A stretch of DNA of 64,000 nt from Merluccius polli (lineage: Eukaryota > Chordata > Actinopteri > Gadiformes > Merlucciidae). The notes below the pieces were generated by a model. It did no database searches and was not told where the DNA came from. It was given only the letters and a program-made list of their open reading frames with translations. Location: NCBI GenBank assembly GCA_030340625.1, contig JAOPHQ010001750.1:62001-126000 (forward strand). Direction: 5' to 3'. Within the stretch, counting starts at the first letter, position 1. Each line of letters starts with the position of its first letter. The position numbers and the translations under genes are program-made. Below, piece after piece: positions 23,868 through 34,342 of this stretch.

Positions 23868-23944
23868 TACACAATTATACAATAAAATATGTAAGCTGGC
23901 ATAAAAAAAGACGCTTAGTTAGTTCTAACTAAAATATATCAAAG

Positions 23945-25446
23945 TTCAGGAGTGTGTGGGGGAGACAGGTTCTAAGTTCTGGTGTGTGGGGGGGAGACAG
24001 GTTCTAAGTTCAGGTGTGTGGGGGGGGAGACAGGTTCTAAGGTCAGGTGTGTGGGGGGAGACAGGTTCTGAGTCCAGGTGGGTGGGGGGGAAGACAGGTT
24101 CTAAGTTCAGGTGTGTGGGGGGGAGACAGGTTCTAAGTTCAGGTGTGTGGGGGGAGACAGGTTATAAGGTCAGGTGTGTGAGGGGAGACAGGTTCTAAGT
24201 TCAGGTGTGTGGGGGGGAGACAGGTTCTAAGGTCAGGTGTGTGGGGGGGGGGACAGGTTTTAAGGTCAGGTGTGTGGGGGGAGACAGGTTCTAAATTCAG
24301 GTGTGTGGGGGGGAGACAGGTTCTGAGTTCAGGTGTGTGGGGGGGAGACAGGATCTAAGTTCAGGTGTGTGGGGGGGAGACAGGTTCTAAGTTCAGGTGT
24401 GTGGGGGGAGACAGGTTCTAAGGTCAGGTGTGTGTGGGGGAGACAGGTTCTACGTTCAGGTGTGTGTGGGGGAGACAGGTTCTAAGTTCAGGTGTGTGGG
24501 GGGGGAGACAGGTTCTAAGTTCAGGTGTGTGGGGGGGGAGACAGGTTCTAAGTTCAGGTGTGTGGGGGGGAGACAGGTTCTAAGGTCAGGTGTGTGGGGG
24601 GGGAGACAGGTTCTAAGTTCAGGTGTGTGGGGGGGGAGACAGGTTCTAAGTTCAGGTGTGTGAGGGGAGACAGGTTCTAAGGTCAGGTGTGTGGGGGGGG
24701 AGACAGGTTCTAAGCTCTGGTGTGTGGGGGTGAGACAGGCTCTAAGGTCAGGTGTGTGGGGGGGGGAGACAGGTTCTAAGTTCAGGTGTGTGGGGGAGAC
24801 AGGTTCTACGTTCAGGTGTGTGGGGGGGAGACAGGTTCTAAGTTCAGGTGTGTGGGGAGAGACACGTTCTAAGTTCAGGTGTGAGGGAGGGAGACAGGTT
24901 CTAAGCTCTGGTGTGTGGGGGGTGAGACAGGTTCGAAGGTCAGGTGTGTGGGGGGAGGACAGGTTCTAAGTTCAGGTGTGTGGGGGAGACAGGTTCTACG
25001 TTCAGGTGTGTGGGGGGGAGACAGGTTCTAAGTTCAGGTGTGTGAGGGGAAACAGGTTCTAAGGTCAGGTGTGTGGGGGGAGACAGGTTCTAAGGTCAGG
25101 TGTGTGGGGGGAGACAGGTTTTAAGGTCAGGTGTGTGGGGGGAGACAGGTTCTAAGTTCAGGTGTGTAGGGGAGGCAGGTTCTAATGTCAGGTGTGTGGG
25201 GGGGAGACAGGTTCTAAGTTCAGGTGTGTGGGGGGGGGGGACAGGTTCTAAGTTCAGGTGTGTGGGGGGAGACATGTTCTAAGTTCAGGTGTGTAGGGGG
25301 AGACAGGTTCTAAGTTCAGGTGTGTGGGGGGAGACAGGTTCTAAGTTCAGGTGTGTGGGGGGGGGACAGGTTCTAAGTTCAGGTGTGTGGGGGGGGAGAC
25401 AGGTTCTAAGGTCAGGTGTGTGGGGGGAGACAAGTTCTAAGGTCAG
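23945..25446. repeat. G-rich minisatellite, left part
   Basis: About 45 tandem copies of a 31-34 bp unit of the form GGTGTGTG, G-run, AGACAGGTTCTAAG(T/G)TCA. Length varies mainly in the G-run (3-10 G). Units with AAGTTC and AAGGTC are intermixed, with rarer ACGTTC, AAGCTC and AATGTC types. The plus strand has almost no long C-runs. Frames through it give a repeated GGRQVLSSGVW-like peptide that is an artefact. The array is interrupted at CAG (25444-25446) by the Harbinger element and resumes at 27383. Confidence 0.98.
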
Positions 25447-25918
25447 GGGCCGTATTCACAAAGCATTTTATCTTACCGCTAGGAGTGCTCCTAACTCGCG
25501 CTAAAACATTTTACGTAGGAGTTTTTTCTTAAAAGTTATTCACAAAGCCGCTGAGACCTCTCATACTAAGGATAAATCACTAAGAGTGAACTAAGAGTGA
25601 CGCGCCGTTGCTATGGATTACGTTGATTCTCGTGCACGAGTTTGGAAGCGGTCAGTGCGGTGATTGGTTGTTCAGAGCGGTCTCTGTGGAAACGAACCCA
25701 CTGAATCACCGAAGAACAAGGAAGTAGCCTCGGCTAGACATCCCTATCAAATAGTTATGGACAGTGCAGTTAGCAGAATACACGCATGATGACAAGTTTG
25801 TGCAGACCACGATAATGACGTTGTAGCCTATATGCACGTTAAAGAGAGAGAGAAAAAGCAAACAATAAAAATACGTAAATTGCATTAATTTAAGGAGGCA
25901 ATTAAAAGCAGCAAACTA

Positions 25919-26729
25919 TTATCCAATGAGCATATCTCCACTATTCAACACTTTAAGTAACAGCCCATACCGGTTGTGGAGAATGGCGCATACAGTGATC
26001 ACTGTGCTTTCCCTCTCTGGGCTGAGGCGTATTTCGCCGTGCAGGACATGAAATCGACGTTTCATCTGCCCAATTCCTCTCTCCACAACATTTCGTGTAT
26101 TTTTGTGTGCTCTAACATACAGTATATGGAGGAAAACAGTAAACAATAATAAATATGGATTCAACAAATACAAGGCGACAAAGAGCTAATATGATGTTTT
26201 TTACGCATAGGACTAAGCGTAATCTGCATAATCACTTACATGTTATACTTTAACTGTGCTCCCGGTTGTGGATTGAGAGGTGTCAAGACGTCTTGCAGGG
26301 ATAGCCGCTGTCACCCAGCAAGTGACACCCAACTGGTACACGGCGCCTCACGCCTCAGACCGCTCCCCATTAAAATACGCGGATCACGGGTAGACCCTGC
26401 AGGCCACTTCGCAACAACATCAAGAATGTTAAAAGTTGCATCAACAGCAATCTGCGTGTTGATGTATGTACTTTATTTCTATTGACGAACACGTCCTCAT
26501 CTTTTGATGGCGCAATTATTTGTATGTGCGTCCAGCACCGACCACACCGGCCATACCTGCAATTGCCATGAAGTTGGCTTTGATCCTCCTGTGTAGTTGT
26601 TGATTGTCCAAAGGAAACCGGATAAACTGTTGGATGATATTAATGGTATTATTTCAGCCTTAACCAACTTTGAACTGAGCTCTGTCAGCTCTTCTAGCCT
26701 GTATGTAAATATAGGATCATTGTGGAATC

Positions 26730-26761
<32 letters not shown>

Positions 26762-27148
26762 ATACTGTATATGTGTATGTATTTTGTATTCTATTTTTAT
26801 TATTTTATTATTATTGTATTGTGTTGGTGTTATGGACCTTTCACGAGATGTGTCCTAAGTTTGAATTGAATTGATATGTGGTCTACAGAGCGCGTTGATG
26901 GTTTGGTTTATGGCTGACTGGTTGCGATATTCCTAAATCGTCGGCATTGCAAAGTTGCATTTTCCCTGTTGCTAAATATCGTGTTGCCAAACATTTTATT
27001 TCCTAATCGGGTTATTCCTGTTAGTCGGGGATGTTATTGCATCCCGCACTAATTGCACAACAAGTTTTATACCCTCACGATTTAGCCGATATCTCTTGAT
27101 CAATTCACGCTCTTCCATTGTCTCCAAAACATTTCGTCTCGCAGCCAT
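25919..27148 (-). pseudogene. Harbinger (HARBI1-like) transposase pseudogene
   Basis: On the minus strand, an ATG at 27148 starts MAARRNVLETMEERELIKRY, followed by RLNREGIKLVVQLVRDAITS, close to the family N-terminus, then a stop. After a frame change LATGKMQLCNADDLGISQP is recognisable. A LINE interrupts it at 26641-26872. It resumes with QQFIRFPLDNQQ and FMAIAGMAGVVGAG, then INTQIAVDATFNILDVVAKW (first catalytic Asp, about 26440), LLGDSGYP (second Asp, 26298-26321), and, after a probable 128 bp intron with a GTAAGT donor (about 26239-26112), NVVERGIGQMKRRF (Glu at 26081-26083) and ILHN near the end. All three DDE residues survive, but stops and frameshifts make it non-functional. In the family this nuclease cuts and reinserts the element. 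Confidence 0.9.
26641..26872 (+). mobile_element. 5'-truncated LINE 3' fragment inside Harbinger
   Basis: 232 bp is flanked by a 5 bp direct repeat, GATAT (26636-26640 and 26873-26877), and ends in a (TTGAA)n-like tail. Removing it rejoins transposase codons on both sides (RPHI with IQQFI, reading minus). It contains a (GT)n tract at about 26729-26760. A short target duplication and truncated 5' end fit target-primed LINE insertion. The LINE family is not identified. Confidence 0.8.
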
Positions 27149-27382
27149 TTTCCGATTCTTTGTGAATAGGTCTTAGTGAGTTAGGAGTCCTCTCGAGGAC
27201 TTTTAGGCTCTCCTAGACTTAGGTGTTACTTTTAGGCCTAAAATACTTTGTGAATTGCTCTTAGTGAAAAAAATTAGGAGTCCTAAATTTAAGACTGACA
27301 CGCCCATTATTTTTAGGAGTTTCTCTTAAATTCGCCAGTTAACAGCTACTTTTAGCGCTAAGATCCTTTGTGAATACGGCCC

Positions 27383-28058
27383 CAGGTGTGTGGGGGGAGA
27401 CAGGTTCTAAGGTCAGGTGTGTGGGGGGGAGACAGGTTCTAATGTCAGGTGTGTGGGGGGAGACAGGTTCTAAGGTCAGGTGTGTGGGGGGAGACAGGTT
27501 CTAAGGTCAGGTGTGTGGGGGGAGACAGGTTCTAAGGTCAGGTGTGTGGGGGGAGACAGGTTCTAATGTCAGGTGTGTGGGGGGAGACAGGTTCTAAGGT
27601 CAGGTGTGTGAGGGGAGACAGGTTCTAAGGTCAGGTGTGTGGGGGGAGACAGGTTCTAAGGTCAGGTGTGTGGGGGGAGACAGGTTCTAAGGTCAGGTGT
27701 GTGGGGGGAGACAGGTTCTAAGGTCAGGTGTGTGGGGGGAGACAGGTTCTAATGTCAGGTGTGTGGGGGGAGACAGGTTCTAAGGTCAGGTGTGCGGGGG
27801 GAGACAGGTTCTAAGGTCAGGTGTGTGGGGGGAGACAGGTTCTAAGGTCAGGTGTGTGGGGGGAGACAGGTTTTAATGTCAGGTGTGTGGGGGGAGACAG
27901 GTTCTAAGGTCAGGTGTGTGGGGGGAGACAGGTTCTAAGGTCAGGTGTGTGGGGGGAGACAGGTTCTAAGGTCAGGTGTGTGGGGGGAGACAGGTTTTAA
28001 TGTCAGGTGTGTGGGGGGAGACAGGTTCTAAGGTCAGGTGTGTGGGGGGAGACAGGTT
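27383..28058. repeat. G-rich minisatellite, right part
   Basis: About 22 copies of the same unit, mostly exactly 31 bp with a G6 run. Unlike the left part, no AAGTTC units occur. All are AAGGTC except AATGTC at about 27441, 27565, 27751, 27875 and 27999. Those spacings are 124, 186, 124 and 124 bp, i.e. 4, 6, 4 and 4 units. The last two AATGTC units also share a TTTTAATGTC variant. The array ends at a TTCTGCAGCC junction. Confidence 0.97.
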
Positions 28059-28065
28059 CTGCAGC

Positions 28066-28500
28066 CAGTAAATGAAAGGCTACTGGGCCTCTTATCAGAC
28101 CTGCTCAGTATTTTGGCGTTTTGTTCGCTGGACTCAAAACAAAGCAACTGCTGGAGCGTCTGGGAGTCGGCTGGGAGTCGGCTGGCGATGAGCGCTCGCT
28201 GCCAGGAGCGTTTAGTTCTGTTTTCATTGACTAGGGTATTCAAAAGTGTCAGAAAGTGTAGACACAATCAAATAAACGTTATATTTTCTGTGTTTGCAAT
28301 AATTCCCCAAAAAACAAATTGCATGCCTGTCTTTCTCTCAACAGCTGCAGAACAGCTAATGCGCTAACTCTAGAGCGAAACACAGAACAAGATAAATCAC
28401 ATACTCCTCCTAGTTCCCCAATCTCCGGACACACAGCCATACATCGTACGACGGACTACAGTTTATTTATGGCACCAAACCACAGAGCAGAAAGAGTTAC
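28066..28500. other. Non-coding sequence after the minisatellite
   Basis: It contains a short tandem duplication (TGGGAGTCGGC twice, about 28160-28181). No gene is recognised. Confidence 0.5.
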
Positions 28501-28760
28501 GGGGCGGCAGTGGCTCAGAGCGGGTTGTCTGGCAACCGGGAGGACGCTGGTTTGATCCCTGGCTCCTCCTAGCTAAGTGTCGCGGTGTCTCTGAGCCCAC
28601 CCTCCCTCTGAGCCCACCCTCCCTGCTCCCGGCGACCTGGCTGTTGCCAAGCATGGCTGACACCACATCGGCGTATGAATGGGTGAATGTGGGGCAGTAA
28701 TTGTAAAGTGCGGTGAGTGGCCACAGGTCTGGAAAGCACTATAAATGTGGTCCATTTATT
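28501..28760 (+). mobile_element. tRNA-derived SINE with LINE-type tail
   Basis: The head GGGGCGGCAGTGGCTCAGAG carries an A-box-like sequence. The B box is TGGTTTGATCCCTGG, about 30 bp on. A 19 bp stretch (CTCTGAGCCCACCCTCCCT type) is duplicated near 28587-28625. The 3' end TGTAAAGTGCGGTGAGTGGC, then CTGGAAAGCACTATAAATG and GGTCCATTTA, matches the tail of teleost AFC-like SINEs. It is essentially full length. Confidence 0.9.
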
Positions 28761-28827
28761 GTACTATCCAGCAAACACTAACAACATGACCTCGTTTCCA
28801 GGCGTTCACATCAACTGAAAACCAGTC

Positions 28828-29030
28828 GTTAAAGGTCCCCTGTTTTACCACCAGGTGTGATGTTGATTACCCATTGCAAGCCATGTCAAAATCTACCCTC
28901 TAATGACATCACAAGTGGGAGTGTCCACCCAGATGTATGATGGATAGACCAGCATTCCAGCCTACCCAGTGGACTGTACCAACTGGTAGGCTGCTCTATT
29001 CATCACCATACTGATGGAATATTAAACATC
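28828..29030. repeat. Possible dispersed repeat
   Basis: It begins TTAAAGGTCCCCTGTTTTAC and includes TGACATCACAAGTGGGAGTG, wording I recall from common teleost repeats. I see no second end, so boundaries and class are uncertain. Confidence 0.35.
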
Positions 29031-29200
29031 TTTAAACAAATCCCAAAAGGTTTTAATGCACATGAACACATCAAATGAAATGAAATGTATAAAGCACTCA
29101 AAAAGCAAAAAGCTCAACATATTATGGTGAAGTGTGGGGATTAGATTTCAAAATATTTAAAGCTTAAACATAGGCTAAAATAGATTAAATAATGTGAAGT

Positions 29201-29201
29201 C

Positions 29202-29228
<27 letters not shown>
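29201..29228. repeat. (TTA)n microsatellite
   Basis: About nine copies of TTA. Confidence 0.95.
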
Positions 29229-29232
<4 letters not shown>

Positions 29233-29840
29233 ATTAAACACATTTACTATTTATTAGTTAATCTCCAAACATGCTGTGTAACAATGTAGGCTATTAAGAA
29301 ACAAACGGTGGCAGGAACTTTGCCCAGAGGACCATGAACCGATTAAACTCCCAGTAAGTAACAAACCTAAAACAATGTGTCACTTACTTTCATATATTTA
29401 TTACAATGTATTAAGTGTAAAGTATTGTACTGCTTAAATCGTTTTTAATTATCTTTGGAATGGATTACTTACTTTAGATTTAGATTTAGATTGTCCTCAA
29501 TGCCTTGCTTTGTTTAAATAAGGTTTGTTGGAAAGACGTAGCAGGTGTTTCGGATCAGCGATGCAAATTATTTCTTTGAAGGTGGAGTTTTAATGAACAG
29601 AATGGGATTGGCCAGTTTTGGCTCACCAAAATAAAAGTCTCACAAAAGGTAAATCAAAATGTAGATAAACAAAGAAAACCTTAAAACTAAGAATATTGAC
29701 CCAAATATGCCACTGGGTTACATTAACAACAGCGCTAAAAGTGCAAAGGTAGCAATAGAAACATACATATCCTCTGCATAAAAGGTACCATGGAGAACAA
29801 ACCTTCTCATAATACATCCTTGGAGGAAACAAACAAAAAA
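29229..29840. other. AT-rich non-coding sequence
   Basis: Nothing recognised beyond a short GATTTA tandem at about 29476-29491. Confidence 0.5.
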
Positions 29841-29860
29841 ACTAAATGGTCACTAAGTAA

Positions 29861-29981
29861 GGGGTAATGCCCGACGAGGTGTCCATTAACAGAAATGAAT
29901 GGACGACGCGGAGGCGTGAACCGGTTGCTTCCGCGAAGTCCATTCATTTCTGTTAATGGACACCTCGAAGGGCATTATCCC
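29861..29981. mobile_element. Foldback element
   Basis: The 44 bp arms at 29861-29904 and 29938-29981 are near-perfect inverses through GAGGTGTCCATTAACAGAAA. The 33 bp centre also folds (GCGGA with TCCGC, around ACCGGT). The direct repeat GGTCACT flanks it at 29848-29854 and 29993-29999 and may mark the target site, although the outer ends do not match fully. It is non-coding and resembles a short MITE. Confidence 0.75.
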
Positions 29982-30029
29982 GCTTATACCACGGTCACTT
30001 ACGAAAGAAAGAAATATTTAATCAATTAA

Positions 30030-30340
30030 TAATACTTTAATGTGTTTTAGAGTTAAAATCGTGAGGTTTTTTTTATTTTTACAAGTTGAGCGGACTATTT
30101 AATATCTCCCGTATGCGTTGCCAACAGGGACGGGCGGCCATCGGGAGGTTCTGGAGATTTCCCGAACGGCCGGACGATTTCAGGCCGAGCCGGCCGGCTG
30201 TAATTCTTTTTTTTTTTAATTTAAAATTTATTTTTATTTTTTTTGTATTATTATTGTCGGGCCGGTCCAGATTTTTGGGCCGGTCCAGGACTGTCATAAT
30301 ACGTTGGTCTTAGGTCCGGGGTGCGTTACGATCGCGCACG
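30030..30340. other. GC-rich patch with poly-T, unidentified
   Basis: GGCCGGAC, GAGCCGGCCGGC and GGGCCGGTCCAG words surround a T-rich centre (30208-30250). It may be part of an eroded transposon; I cannot name it. Confidence 0.3.
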
Positions 30341-30341
30341 T

Positions 30342-30365
30342 CCCCCCCCCCCCCCCCCCCCCCCC
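30342..30365. repeat. 24 nt poly-C run
   Basis: Twenty-four consecutive C. Confidence 0.95.
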
Positions 30366-31434
30366 GTCGGTCGCTGGTAGTCAAATCACACAAACCGCTA
30401 GGCTATCCTGTCCCCAGCATACCTGTCTATCTGTCTGTCTGCCTCCATTATCCTGAAGCCGTTGGCCATAAGCAATAATATCAGTATTGTCATAATAATA
30501 ATCATACCAATAATAACACAATCATACATTTTAACTTGACATAGCCATGTGCACTGCATTGTAACTACATTCATACCACCACCAGCCCCATAAGGTTGTA
30601 TTGGTCCACATACCGAGTAAACCCACCGGACATAAATACTAGTAGTATGACTTGTTTCTTTAGAAACTGTGAAAAGTCAAATGCTTCTCCCTTCATATCC
30701 GATGATAGATCCTAGCTCAAAGCAATGAGTAAAAGGTCAATTGAAGAGACTTTCTCTTGGCATCCTGCCTGCCTTTCTCTTACGAGCTATCCGGGTAAGC
30801 GTGTGCTGTTCACTCCCTCATTTGCATAAAAATAACCTCTTAGAAAATTCATTCAAGCGGAGGGTGGGATGTCTTTAGAAAACAGCTTGGACGCTTTTGG
30901 GCAAATCGTCCATCCTGTGGAGACGAGGCAGACCTAGAATGTGAAAGTCTTCAGGTGTGTGTGTGTACCTGTTCATGTGTGTGTGAGTGTGTGTGTACGT
31001 GAGTGCGGGCATGCATGCAAATCAGTGTGTTTCATATGTATGCGTGTGCCGGCGAGTGTACTCACACTGTGTGTGTGCGTGCATGTCATGTCTGTGTGCA
31101 TGAGAAACGACACCTGCACCTACACACAGTTGACCTGGATGTGGGTGTGTTGGAGCTGCTCTGGCTAGTCCTCTTGTAGCCAGCAGGGAGAAGGGGGTTG
31201 GGGGGGTGGAGAGAGAGCGAGAGAGAGAGAGAAGCTGCTGCTGCTGCGTGAGTCTGGCAGCCATGATTCTCACATGACCCAGCCCAAAGTCCCCTCCAGC
31301 TCCATCATAAATCATTGCCCGGGTCATGCTTTAGAAGCCCTGCATGCACAGGCGCACACACAGACACACAGACACAGACACACACACTTCCCTATAACAC
31401 GTACATGCACATGTACACACGCACGCACACGCAC

Positions 31435-31435
<1 letters not shown>
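30366..31435. other. Non-coding with GT-rich words
   Basis: Imperfect GT-rich sequence occurs near 30950-31110 and a short (GA)n at 31207-31231. No gene is seen. Confidence 0.5.

Positions 31436-31470
<35 letters not shown>
31436..31470. repeat. (AC)n microsatellite
   Basis: A pure AC run after imperfect AC-rich sequence from about 31350. Confidence 0.95.
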
Positions 31471-31471
<1 letters not shown>

Positions 31472-32222
31472 GAGCACAAGTACATACAAACCATGACAAG
31501 GTTTTTAAGCTGATCTTAAATGGAGAGAACAGTCCATATTGGACTTGTGCTCTAGTTTGTAATAGCGTGCCTGACTGTGTGAGTGTCAAGGCTGTGCATT
31601 ATGTCTTAATATTGTTGCATATTTCAAGTGTTTCCATGTTTTTTAGTTTTCAAGGACAAGGAGTCCAAGGCCCCAGGGTCATTGTCAGGAGACACAGCTT
31701 CATTGGACTCACACCATTAAACACCGTCCCAGTTAACTTTATGGAGTGTTTTATAGCCCGGTTATACTTGACTTCAAAAAGCGTCTTTGAATTGGCAGAA
31801 TTTAAATGAACGCATAAATAGAAGAAGAAAATAAGCAGCAACTTCAAAAGAAAAAAAATAAGGGGGGGGGGCAGGGATGGGTGAGGCATTTACACAGTTA
31901 CACTGTCGGTTTTAATACTCGAGTGACTACGGCGTTCCAGCTCACTCGTTGCTCAGCCCTTAAGCTGTTGTCTTCTCCGCCAACTGGGGACCGCATCTCC
32001 AACTGTCAGCTCTCATTCCAATCTCTTCCACACCTGAGCCTGTCGTGGGTTCTCTACATAATGAAGTACCGCAGGGGGACGGACGAGCATCCCCCCACTC
32101 TGAAACCCTCTGTTCAAGTTCCATTAAATGAAAAATACATTTTCCCAGTGTTGCTCCTGTGTCCCTGTGTTCGTTGTTCATTCATCTCTTGATGACAATA
32201 TGCAAGAGATATTGTTTGTTTT

Positions 32223-32287
32223 AATGCTGTTCAAGTGCCTTGTAACTCTGGTTTTTGAGGCGCTTTAGAAATAAAATGTACTCACTA
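32223..32287 (+). mobile_element. LINE 3' tail fragment
   Basis: GTGCCTTGTAACTCTG, then GAGGCGCTTTAGAAATAAA, follows the order of the teleost LINE tail (AAGCGCTTTGTAA, then GGTGCTATATAAATAAA) with substitutions. Confidence 0.45.
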
Positions 32288-32439
32288 ATTGACTTACTTA
32301 CTTGTATGCCAAATATATGTAAAAAATACATTTTTGATTATTTTTACATTAAAATATCTGCTCTATTCTCTCTAAATATGTCTTTTCTCTTCCTGAAAAA
32401 AGGTTTGAAATGTTTGAGGACTCATCCTGCCTTGCGAGG

Positions 32440-32693
32440 CATTTACAAATTTTGCGTCCAATGAAAATGCTTCACCTCCATCGTATGGATGAGCCTGCGT
32501 CTCTCCTTCACCAGCAGCACTGCACCTGCCGGTCGGCTCGAACATATATGGCCCGACTCCAACGATTTCATCATGGGCGTCTACTTCCTCTTTTTCATCC
32601 CAAGTATACGTCGGTAAAATCCACAGGTGTAGGCGAAGGTGGTGGCGGGAAGTCCTCCACAACAGAGAGCAGGCTGTCGTCATGGCTTTCCAT
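32440..32693 (-). pseudogene. Relic of a P2X7-C-terminal-domain-like ORF
   Basis: The minus-strand ATG at 32693 opens MESHDDSLLSVVEDFPPPPS, then PTPVDFTDVYLG. A one-base frame change near 32600 leads to DEKEEVDAHDEIVGVG and PYMFEP (32534-32551). A (V/I).PY.FEP motif shortly before a Cys-rich segment is, from memory, typical of fish proteins sharing the P2X7 receptor C-terminal domain, many of them carried by DNA transposons. The Cys-rich part is absent. Outside it, AAAGGCCCCATGAAACGGAC (minus, about 32832-32851) resembles a transposon end. Likely a broken exon of a mobile element; the family is inferred. Confidence 0.45.
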
Positions 32694-33269
32694 GTTGAGC
32701 TGCTAGCTACTGTCAATCTGGCGGCACACTCAGTGCTATTGGCTACTGTAAACGCCAATCAATATCCAAGACAAGTCCCTCCCTAGCGTCGTGTTTTTAC
32801 CGTAAATATTCTGACTCAAATAGCACTCTGAGGTCCGTTTCATGGGGCCTTTAAGCCTCAGTGCCAGGCTTCCTCCTCCTTACGCTTTGTTGTTGTTCAT
32901 TTTTTTATGTTTTAAAAAAAGCCGGGTCATTCAGAGGCAATGGTCCTCTCCCGAGAGCAATGCTGATGTCGACTTGACGTGTAGGACGAGGGCGAGTTTG
33001 TGCACGCAAACCGGCTTGTGTGTTTGTGTGTGCACGCATCGAGCGACATCAGTGTGTGTGCGTGTATGTATGTGTGTGTGTGCACCACGCTGTAAAACAT
33101 TTCCTCTGCCGGCACTTTTGATGGGTTCACTGATAATTCTATGGACATACGGTGGAACCTTGTGACTTCAACATACGCTGCGTGTGTGTGTGTTACTCTC
33201 CCAGGACGGGCCAATGGTGAGCTCATTTGGGCTGAAACAACAGCCACACAACATCTTCATCCTCCTGAA

Positions 33270-33328
<59 letters not shown>
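33270..33328. repeat. (ATG)n microsatellite
   Basis: About 19 copies. The poly-D, poly-M and poly-H frames across it are artefacts. Confidence 0.97.
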
Positions 33329-33329
<1 letters not shown>

Positions 33330-33416
33330 AGTGCAGTTGAGTAACCTGGGACAAATATATGTGACTAGCGGATAAGCTTTCAGTATTATGTTGGACAATT
33401 TCCCACAACTGAAAGC

Positions 33417-33419
<3 letters not shown>

Positions 33420-33472
<53 letters not shown>

Positions 33473-33511
33473 TGTGTGTGTCTGTGTCTGTGTGTCTGTG
33501 TGTGTGTGTTT
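33420..33511. repeat. (GT)n with TCTG interruptions
   Basis: Pure GT to 33470, then GT with TCTG steps to 33511. Confidence 0.96.
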
Positions 33512-34080
33512 TAGTTATCACCCTCTGGGAGAGTATTGGGTGAATGTTGGATCAAACAGAAAGAAAATATTCTCGTATTTGGGTAGAAGTAACCAACTTC
33601 ATACTCTAGAGGGCACTATTAGCATGCTTTAATGTTGGCATCGCTGCCTGATGGATTAAACTGTGGCATTCCCTGGTATTATGGAATCTGTATTTAATGA
33701 CCTCCTAGAATTTGAATCCTGTGAGGCCTGTCCCTTTGACGCCAGTTTAAAAAATGGTACTGAAAAGTTGTTTACAAATCTGAAGTCCACACACGAGACA
33801 ATTCATCACATTGATAATATACAATAAATAAAAAAGCCATAGAAAGCTTAGGAATTTATTTAATCTGTGAGTGTACCATACATCACGCATGGACATTGGG
33901 CGAGATGTCCATTATAACCCTATTTAGTCGCTTGACCTATGATTTCATTGCCAACGTTTGACATTCTGAAAATCTTTGAACAAGTGCACGCCTTGACATT
34001 TGATAATTGCAAATGTGATTACGCTGGTGGAGCTGAATCCAATATACAGAGTGTATGGCTGTCAGGAGTAATTTCATTGG
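33512..34080. other. Non-coding, nothing recognised
   Basis: Mixed AT-rich sequence without supported features. Confidence 0.5.
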
Positions 34081-34082
34081 TG

Positions 34083-34104
34083 TGCATGTGTGTGTGCCTG
34101 CGTG

Positions 34105-34197
<93 letters not shown>

Positions 34198-34230
34198 CGT
34201 TGGGCTGTACGTGTGTGTGTGTGTGTGTGG
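34083..34230. repeat. Long (GT)n microsatellite
   Basis: A GT run from about 34109 to 34196 and a second at 34210-34229, with a (GA)n tract at 34321-34342. Confidence 0.97.
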
Positions 34231-34342
34231 TTTTTCTTACCTGCTTGGAATACTCGATCGCGATTGCTGCAACCGACCAGAAAAAAGAAAGAAGAGAACT
34301 CCTCTGAATCTCCCTGTGGACAGAGAGAGAGAGAGAGAGAGG

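Larger units (their letters stand above)
25447..27382 (-). mobile_element. Harbinger DNA transposon, near full length
   Basis: The terminal inverted repeats share a perfect 17 bp, GGGCCGTATTCACAAAG (25447-25463, and reversed ending at 27382), with imperfect similarity for about 40 bp. The 3 bp target duplication CAG is visible at 25444-25446 and 27383-27385. Removing the element restores an intact minisatellite unit. The length is 1936 bp, of which 232 bp is a later LINE insertion. It holds a broken transposase gene on the minus strand. I see no second (Myb/SANT-like) ORF, so it is either an internally deleted copy or a one-gene variant. Confidence 0.93.

Noticed and set aside
23956..25504. 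Repeated-peptide frames through the minisatellite
   Set aside because: The frame persists only while unit lengths stay in phase. G-run changes break it, as expected for non-coding DNA.
25919..27148. Functional host HARBI1 gene
   Set aside because: Stops, frame changes, a LINE insertion, and terminal repeats with a target duplication show it is a dead transposon copy.
23945..28058. CRISPR-like array
   Set aside because: Units are adjacent with no unique spacers, and the genome is vertebrate.
23945..28058. Immunoglobulin switch region
   Set aside because: It is G-rich and tandem, but there is no AGCT/WGCW enrichment and no constant-region exon nearby.
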